Source: CAYSSJ01 sp964433675 (GTDB lineage: Bacteria > Cloacimonadota > Cloacimonadia > Cloacimonadales > TCS61). From it: a stretch of 64,000 nt of DNA. Of this stretch, positions 58,779-64,000 are shown piece by piece. The stretch lies in contig CAYSSJ010000013.1 of the NCBI GenBank assembly GCA_964433675.1, positions 1-64,000 on the forward strand. Reading direction: 5' to 3'. The notes beneath the pieces are model-generated. The model did no database searches. It was not told the DNA's origin and worked only from the letters and a program-made list of their open reading frames with translations. A program made the position numbers and the translations under genes. Numbering within the stretch: the stretch's first letter is position 1; every line of letters begins with the position of its first letter.

Positions 58779-60562
58779 TTTTTTGTCCTTTTCAACTTTA
58801 GTATATCATTCACGATCTTTTTCAGAGTCTCATAATCCGAACCGATCTGCTGCTGGGAGAAGCCGCCGGGCATAAAACGAGCTTGGTTGCATTTTTCTAA
58901 GAAAGCTTGGATGTTTTCTGTAATATCAGTCGGGTATTTGTTTGATTTCAGAGCTTCTATGATCGCAGAGGTAGTACTACCACGCGGGATGTGCAGTTTA
59001 TCTGCCAGATAGCTGCAAAGACCATGATAAGCGGCGAGATAAAAATCAGAGCTTTTTGCTTCTGCATATTTTGTGGCTTGAAGGAGATATTTTTTCAATA
59101 TCCGATTTGCCTTTTTACGCCGATAGTAAGCTCCGTCTTGCATCATTCTGGACTGTTCGTTGCTATAGAATATTGCCAAAGGAATTGTGAGTAAGATCAG
59201 CAATCCAACCAGCCAATACCAAACAGAATTGTAAATAAGTGATATACTCCGTACGCTCGGAGTAGTGATAATATAATCAATATCACTTCCTTCTAAGCGC
59301 ACACCTGTCTGAGAGCCGATGCGGGGGATGAACATCTGATCTGAAGGCTCTACCGAGATGGAGAATTGGGCAGTTTGGATAGTTCTGTAGCTTTGGCTTT
59401 TCGGATCGAAATAATTGAATTGATAAGCAGGTATGGTAAAATTACCCGGCTCTTGGGCAATGATCAGATATCTCACCACTTTTTTACCATTTATCTTGTT
59501 ATCTTCAAGCTCGGTCGAAATCTCCGGATCGATGAATCTGATGTTCTCTATAGATTTGATGGGCGGAGGATCAAAATGTTTGAAGTTCCCCTCTCCATCG
59601 ATAGTTATTGTATATGTGATTGGATCTCCTACAGTTACAGAGCTGGAACTGAGTGATGCCGAGATATCGAAATCTCCGACCGCACCGGAGAATTCATCCG
59701 GGCGACCTGCTGTAGGTAGGTTGCGTGCTGTGATCGTCATCGGCTTACTGGCTATATCATAACGTCTTGAAGAACCGAAATCGAAAAAGCTGCGCCGAGG
59801 AGTTCGGATATCGACTACCATTTGTAAAGGTGGAATCTCCAAATTCCCACTTCTTTTGGGGAATAAGACAAGCGATCTGAGCGTCATCACATTGAAAATC
59901 TTACCCTGATAGGTAGTTCTGCGGAAATTTATCCTCTCGGGGATATAGACATCCTCCTTCCAAAAACCGGTGAAATTCGGCTCGCTACCGAAGGACATAT
60001 TGGAGATATCATATTGTGAGTATAGTTTGTAACTAACTGTTATCGGTTCATCGAGATAGACGTTCTCTTTGTCATATTCGGTGATGATAAAAAGATTCGC
60101 TTCGATACTCTCATCATCGTCTTGATACGGTTGAGCCGGAGAAGTGCGAGGAGCAGATGGCTCTGTAGAGCCCTCTTTGATAGTAATGGAGATCGGTTTG
60201 GTAGTATAAGTCGCTCCTTTGTGAGCTATACTGATCGGAGGGATTAGAGTGATCCCGGTTTGAACCGGTCTGAGCGTATAGATATAGCTGCGCTTTACGG
60301 TAGATTCCATCCTGCCGTTTATGATGGAGTAAGACGAAGATGAGGAAGTGGAAGTGCCGATGAGCCTGAGATGTTCGATCTCCGGCAGACTCGGTTGTGA
60401 TATACGATTGGCATCTTCGCCACTGATCTCGATAGTTAGCTTCAGGTTATCTTCCACTCCGATGGTAGTTTTATCTACAAAAGCTTCTATTTGGAGATCA
60501 TCGCTCCATGCTAAGCTGAGTGAGATAAATAGCAAAATTGAGATAAGTAATATTCTTTTCAT
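58775..60562 (-). CDS. batD: BatD
   Basis: A 595-residue exported membrane-anchored protein. Signal peptide (MKRILLISILLFISLSLAWS), then BatD beta-sandwich domains: VDKTTIGVEDNLKLTIEISGEDANRISQPSLPEIEHLRLIGTSTSSSSS and YIYTLRPVQTGITLIPPISI; a second set (DFDISASLSSSSVTVGDPITYTITIDGEGNFKHF); a membrane helix (about 450-470); and a helical cytosolic tail. The text fits the oxygen-tolerance BatD family. It is 1 bp from batC and overlaps batE by 4 bp. Confidence 0.9.
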   Translation of the reverse strand: MKRILLISILLFISLSLAWSDDLQIEAFVDKTTIGVEDNLKLTIEISGEDANRISQPSLPEIEHLRLIGTSTSSSSSYSIINGRMESTVKRSYIYTLRPVQTGITLIPPISIAHKGATYTTKPISITIKEGSTEPSAPRTSPAQPYQDDDESIEANLFIITEYDKENVYLDEPITVSYKLYSQYDISNMSFGSEPNFTGFWKEDVYIPERINFRRTTYQGKIFNVMTLRSLVLFPKRSGNLEIPPLQMVVDIRTPRRSFFDFGSSRRYDIASKPMTITARNLPTAGRPDEFSGAVGDFDISASLSSSSVTVGDPITYTITIDGEGNFKHFDPPPIKSIENIRFIDPEISTELEDNKINGKKVVRYLIIAQEPGNFTIPAYQFNYFDPKSQSYRTIQTAQFSISVEPSDQMFIPRIGSQTGVRLEGSDIDYIITTPSVRSISLIYNSVWYWLVGLLILLTIPLAIFYSNEQSRMMQDGAYYRRKKANRILKKYLLQATKYAEAKSSDFYLAAYHGLCSYLADKLHIPRGSTTSAIIEALKSNKYPTDITENIQAFLEKCNQARFMPGGFSQQQIGSDYETLKKIVNDILKLKRTKK

Positions 60563-60563
60563 A

Positions 60564-61277
60564 CTACCACCATTTGGAATCTCTTTGTGGTATCTCGGGA
60601 GCGCTCATTTCTTTTTCGAGCTCCAGATCATCCTTTTCCCTCTGGATAAGCGATTGCAACAGTTTTTCTGCTTCTTCTTCATCTAATTTTTCCAGCTCGA
60701 TTTCCTCTTGCTGCTGTTGTTGCTCTTCATCTTGTTGATCTTCACCCGGAGAAGGTGGCTGTTCTTGTTGCTGCTCTTCTTCTTCTTGTTCTTCATCATT
60801 ATCGGAATCTTCGGACTGGCTCGGATGATCCTGTTCACGTTCCAAGAAGCGGGAGACCAGCTCATAGTTGTAGCGAGCATCAGCATGATTCGGATCTTGG
60901 AGGATGGCATCACGATAGTGTTGAATGGCTTTTTCATAATCCTGCTCGTTGAAATATATATTGCCCAGATTATGGAAAGCATCGGCTTTGTTGGCAAAAT
61001 CATCGTCTCTGAGTGCTAATTCATAAGCATTTTGCGCTGCATCGAAGTCTCCCTTTTTGTAATGCAGATTACCGAGATTGTACTGTATATTTCCCTCTCT
61101 CGGATTTTTCAATGCGTTATCTCGAAAATATCTCTCTGCTTCTTCATAGTTCTCTTTGTCAAATTCACGTACACCTCTCAGATTGCGGATCACATCCTGA
61201 TATGAGAGCGTACCTGCAGATAAGCATGTAAATGCAAAGATCGAAATAAGAACTAACCATATATATCTCATCATCAT
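60564..61277 (-). CDS. batC: BatC TPR protein
   Basis: A 237-residue exported TPR protein: signal peptide (ending SAG), TPR repeats (RNLRGVREFDKENYEEAERYFRDNALKNPREGNIQYNLGNLHYKKGDFDAAQNAYELAL and two more), then an acidic Gln/Glu-rich linker (about 150-195) and the BatC ending LDEEEAEKLLQSLIQREKDDLELE. The low-complexity linker makes opposite-strand shadow frames. It overlaps batB by 4 bp. Confidence 0.88.
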   Translation of the reverse strand: MMMRYIWLVLISIFAFTCLSAGTLSYQDVIRNLRGVREFDKENYEEAERYFRDNALKNPREGNIQYNLGNLHYKKGDFDAAQNAYELALRDDDFANKADAFHNLGNIYFNEQDYEKAIQHYRDAILQDPNHADARYNYELVSRFLEREQDHPSQSEDSDNDEEQEEEEQQQEQPPSPGEDQQDEEQQQQQEEIELEKLDEEEAEKLLQSLIQREKDDLELEKEMSAPEIPQRDSKWW

Positions 61278-62287
61278 ATCACCCGCATGAACTTACTTTT
61301 TTTCTTATATAATACTGCAGATTCGATCAGAAGCAAGATAAACGCTATGATAATAAAGTAATGATACTGTTCTTTGTAACGGATATATTCGCGAGTTTCG
61401 TAGAGATCTTTTTCATAAGTTTCTATCTCTTTTAGGATCTCATATATCTCCGATTGATGTGGAGTGATGGGATAGAATTTTCCACCCGTGACTGAGGCGA
61501 TCTGTGCTAAAGTGTTCACATCCAATTTGGTGAGAATAATCTCCCCATGCTGATCTTTGGCATATTCCAGATTACTCGCTTCATCTCTGATTGGGATAGG
61601 ACTGCCTTGCGGAGTACCGATACCCAGCACATACACGGTTACTCCCTCTTCGGATAGCTCTTCTGCTGTTTTCACTCCACGTCCCTGCAAATCTTCTCCA
61701 TCACTTACGAGGATGATTATCTTATGACGGCTATCTTCATGGAAAAGGGAGGCAGACTTTTTAAGCCCGCTTGCCATATCCGTTCCTAATGAACTGATAG
61801 AATTCGTATCCAATAGATCCAAAAATAATCTTGCTGCGCTATAATCATTTGTGAGGGGAGACTGTACGATACTCTCGCCTGCAAAGGCTACCAGACCGAC
61901 ACGATCGCCAGATAATTCCCCGATGAATTGGGCTATATGATTTTTCGCTCTCTGAATTCGGCTCGGTCTGATATCCTCAGCGTCCATACTTTTGGATACA
62001 TCCAGACAAACAACGATATCTATCCCTTCTTGGGTGTAGATCTTTATCTCCTGATCCCATTGTGGACGTGCCAAGCCGATGATCAAAAAGAAGAGGGCGA
62101 AGATAAGCAATATCTGCTTCATATTCCAATGAAATTTGGAGAACTGCTGATAATAAAAAGGATGAAATTTGTTATCGGAGAATTTGGCAAACCGTCTCAA
62201 CCTGCGTCTCTCCGCAAAATGAAGAAAAACCACAAACAGAGGTATGAGCAGAAGAGCAAACAGAGCATTGATATTATACCATTGCAT
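61274..62287 (-). CDS. batB: BatB von Willebrand factor A protein
   Basis: A 337-residue protein: membrane helices at about 8-25 and 57-73, a VWA domain with MIDAS motif DVSKS (96-100) followed by a conserved T and D (SDGEDLQGRG), and a C-terminal helix (about 310-325). ATG 62287 has GGGAG at optimal distance; a GTG at 62296 lies too close to that site. BatA and BatB are thought to form paired VWA proteins in the envelope. It is 13 bp after batA. Confidence 0.9.
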   Translation of the reverse strand: MQWYNINALFALLLIPLFVVFLHFAERRRLRRFAKFSDNKFHPFYYQQFSKFHWNMKQILLIFALFFLIIGLARPQWDQEIKIYTQEGIDIVVCLDVSKSMDAEDIRPSRIQRAKNHIAQFIGELSGDRVGLVAFAGESIVQSPLTNDYSAARLFLDLLDTNSISSLGTDMASGLKKSASLFHEDSRHKIIILVSDGEDLQGRGVKTAEELSEEGVTVYVLGIGTPQGSPIPIRDEASNLEYAKDQHGEIILTKLDVNTLAQIASVTGGKFYPITPHQSEIYEILKEIETYEKDLYETREYIRYKEQYHYFIIIAFILLLIESAVLYKKKSKFMRVI

Positions 62288-62300
62288 AAAAATCACTCCC

Positions 62301-63290
62301 TCAGGGTAATTCCCACATGATAATAAGGCGAAGGATGAGCTCTAGGAGCAACAGTCCGAAAGCGATCAATAGGAATAGAAAAAAGAGCTCTTCGTGGTGA
62401 TAATAATGCTCAATCTCGTATTCAGATGCTTCCAGCGCATCTATCTCATCGATGATCTGCTCGAATTCTTGTGTATCTTCGGCATGCCAAGCTCTGCCGG
62501 TGCCGGTGATGCGGGCAGTTTCTTCCAAAGTATCCATATCAAAACCGATCTCAACTTTCTGATAGCGGATACCGACAGGAGTTTGGACCGGAAAATCTAC
62601 CGGACCATAGGTTCCGATAGCTATGGGATATACTTTGATACCATATGTGGCAGCCAATTGAGCCGCTGTCAAAGGATCTATCTCACCGGTATTATTCATG
62701 CCATCTGTGACAAGGATTATCACCTTGGACTCCGCATCGGAATCTTTCAATCTCGCTACGGCTGTTGCCAGTCCCATCCCGATGGCAGTGCCGTCGAAAT
62801 GTTGGGGGAAATCTATGTTGTCTATGGTGTTCATCAGAATATTGTAATCTAGGGTGAGTGGGCAGCGGGAAAATGCTTTACCGGCAAAAACGACCATGCC
62901 GATCCGGTCATTTTTCCGTTTCTCCACAAAATAGCGTGCCACTTTTTTGGCAGCTTCCAATCTGTTTACCGGCTGAAAATCGACAGCGCGCATACTACCG
63001 CTGACATCGAGTGAGATCATAATGTCTATCCCATGACCGATGATGCGCTCTTCCTCATGTACGATTCTCGGTCTTGCCAAAGCTACCAGAAGGGATATTA
63101 ATACCAGTGAGCGGAGGATGAGCGGCAGATAAGATAACCAACTGCTCCGCTTAGTGATAAGCTGAAAAATATCAAAGCGGCTATGGATAAAGCGGACTCT
63201 TTTTTTGTTTTGAACAAATATCTGATAGAGGATAAAAATAGGTACTAAAACCAATCCCCATAGCCATAGCGGATTAACAAACTCAATCAT
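62301..63290 (-). CDS. batA: BatA von Willebrand factor A protein
   Basis: A 329-residue paralogue of BatB: helix 9-25 and 54-72, VWA domain with MIDAS DVSGS (95-99), conserved LARPRIVHEEE before it and VTDGMNNTGEIDPLTAAQLAATYGIKVYPIAIGTYG after it, and a C-terminal helix (about 303-325). It overlaps the upstream gene by 8 bp. It acts in the inner membrane with its VWA domain facing the periplasm or cytosol (not determinable). Confidence 0.92.
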   Translation of the reverse strand: MIEFVNPLWLWGLVLVPIFILYQIFVQNKKRVRFIHSRFDIFQLITKRSSWLSYLPLILRSLVLISLLVALARPRIVHEEERIIGHGIDIMISLDVSGSMRAVDFQPVNRLEAAKKVARYFVEKRKNDRIGMVVFAGKAFSRCPLTLDYNILMNTIDNIDFPQHFDGTAIGMGLATAVARLKDSDAESKVIILVTDGMNNTGEIDPLTAAQLAATYGIKVYPIAIGTYGPVDFPVQTPVGIRYQKVEIGFDMDTLEETARITGTGRAWHAEDTQEFEQIIDEIDALEASEYEIEHYYHHEELFFLFLLIAFGLLLLELILRLIIMWELP

Positions 63291-64000
63291 TACGCTTATC
63301 CTTATCAGCAGCAGGCTCTGCTTTGAAACTGCTGATATAATTCTCTAACCACTGCAACAATTCCTGTGATTGGGAGACGGTCGGAACATGTTTGGCAAAT
63401 TTTACCATATCGGTTTGCTGCAGAAATCGGATGATCTCATGTCTATCTTTGCTGCCCAGGTTTTCCAGAATCTTTTTTATCTCGCTTGTGGTGGATTCTA
63501 CCGCATGGAAACCGAAATATCGCTCCAAGAAAAATCTGAGGATGAAGGAAATCCTGAAGTGGAAGAGCAGAAACTCTCCTTTCTGCAAAAGCTTCTCACT
63601 TTTCAGCTCTTCTATCATTTCCAAAGCCAGCTCATAAGCAGGAGTGGTATCTATGATCGGTTGTTCGACAACAGTCTCTTTCTTTCTAATCATGCGTATA
63701 ATATTGTAGATCAAAAAGACGATCAGAGCCAGTAACAATAAGAACAGTAAGATATCGAACCAATGAAAGAAAAAGATTATCGGGCTTTGGATATCTTTGA
63801 TATCTATCTCATAATCCGGAACCAGGGAATGAACCGTTACTTCAAATGCAGAAGTGTGAAAGCTTTGCACCGTATCAGCCTGCTCGACAGTAAAATCCAA
63901 GTTTGGAAAGATATGCTCGCCGGTATCGAAGGGCAGATAAGTGTAAGTGAGCTCTAGCTGTTTCCTATCTTTGAGTTTGCTCTCTTTTGGTTGCAACGAT
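63283..64000 (-). CDS. Bat-operon upstream gene, partial (membrane protein)
   Basis: An open frame of 239 codons that reaches the window edge, so its N terminus is missing; the TTG at 63996 is not a credible start. The visible part begins with a beta-sandwich end (LELTYTYLPFDTGEHIFPNLDFTVEQAD) in BatD/DUF4381 style, one membrane helix (about 75-97; FDILLFLLLLALIVFLIYNIIRM) and a cytosolic helical domain (YELALEMIEELKSEKLLQKGEFLLFHFRISFILRFFLERYFGFHAVESTTSEI). This gene type lies between the DUF58 gene and batA in many FCB genomes. It overlaps batA by 8 bp. Confidence 0.75.
   Translation of the reverse strand, partial: SLQPKESKLKDRKQLELTYTYLPFDTGEHIFPNLDFTVEQADTVQSFHTSAFEVTVHSLVPDYEIDIKDIQSPIIFFFHWFDILLFLLLLALIVFLIYNIIRMIRKKETVVEQPIIDTTPAYELALEMIEELKSEKLLQKGEFLLFHFRISFILRFFLERYFGFHAVESTTSEIKKILENLGSKDRHEIIRFLQQTDMVKFAKHVPTVSQSQELLQWLENYISSFKAEPAADKDKRND

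Noticed and set aside
60683..61019. Two frames opposite or shifted in batC encoding Leu/Phe-rich or Lys/Asn/Ser-rich text
   Set aside because: They arise from the CAG/GAA low-complexity linker of BatC and have no start signal.

Overview
The window looks like a chromosomal stretch of a Gram-negative bacterium of the FCB group, most likely Candidatus Cloacimonadota (Cloacimonetes). The reasons are four large secreted proteins ending in a T9SS-type sorting tail (NPFNP-like motif, then a KMLLLK-like end), a GldA/F/G-like ABC operon, a complete Bat aerotolerance operon, an arabinose-5-phosphate isomerase (Kdo/LPS synthesis), lipid A-type acyltransferase and Lpo-type lipoproteins, and a ferredoxin-linked 2-oxoacid oxidoreductase with PPi-type phosphofructokinase, which suits an anaerobic fermenter. 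The phylum call is inference from gene content; no rRNA is present.

Layout. 1-8.1 kb is a repeat-rich accessory region: an ATP-grasp ligase and phosphatidylserine decarboxylase pair, a sugar aminotransferase and a sugar transferase (surface polysaccharide), and between them three four-helix-bundle (S23/IVS-type) genes and a GIY-YIG nuclease gene, each embedded in several families of interspersed repeats. 8.3-10.7 kb is a large secreted protein. 10.65-13.0 kb is mostly repeats around a small winged-helix operon with a striking double operator. 13.0-18.35 kb holds a gldA/gldF/gldG/DUF4340 operon facing a tsaB-dCMP deaminase pair; a perfect 213-bp inverted repeat (12681-12893 / 18653-18865) flanks this block.

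19-31.4 kb carries an acyltransferase, a secreted protein, PHP, YhaM-like, WalJ-like and CaCA-antiporter genes, another secreted protein, a flavin reductase/alcohol dehydrogenase pair and an orphan ABC binding lipoprotein. 31.4-38.4 kb is housekeeping: thrS, kdsD, murB, tRNA-Glu and tRNA-Ser, a YihY/BrkB protein and a MacB-type exporter. 38.5-48.4 kb: secreted endonuclease I, UspA, two phosphofructokinases, a SpoVG-like protein, hflX, a PLP aminotransferase, asd and lysC. 48.5-51.6 kb: cNMP-binding protein, AI-2E family permease, two unknowns, nitroreductase. 51.8-54.4 kb: four-subunit 2-oxoacid:ferredoxin oxidoreductase. 54.5-57.5 kb: LpoB / COG3014-like / LPP20-like lipoprotein triad, then YjbQ. 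58.0-64.0 kb: batE-batD-batC-batB-batA and one further gene, all on the minus strand and running off the right edge.

The most novel-looking material is the set of small, single-gene, repeat-bounded cassettes in 2-8 kb: a GIY-YIG ORF between imperfect terminal inverted repeats with an adjacent internally replaced copy, and a four-helix-bundle ORF between inverted GTGACGAGT-type repeats. In both, the right-hand repeat supplies the stop codon. The perfect inverted repeat around the gld-like operon is the other standout.
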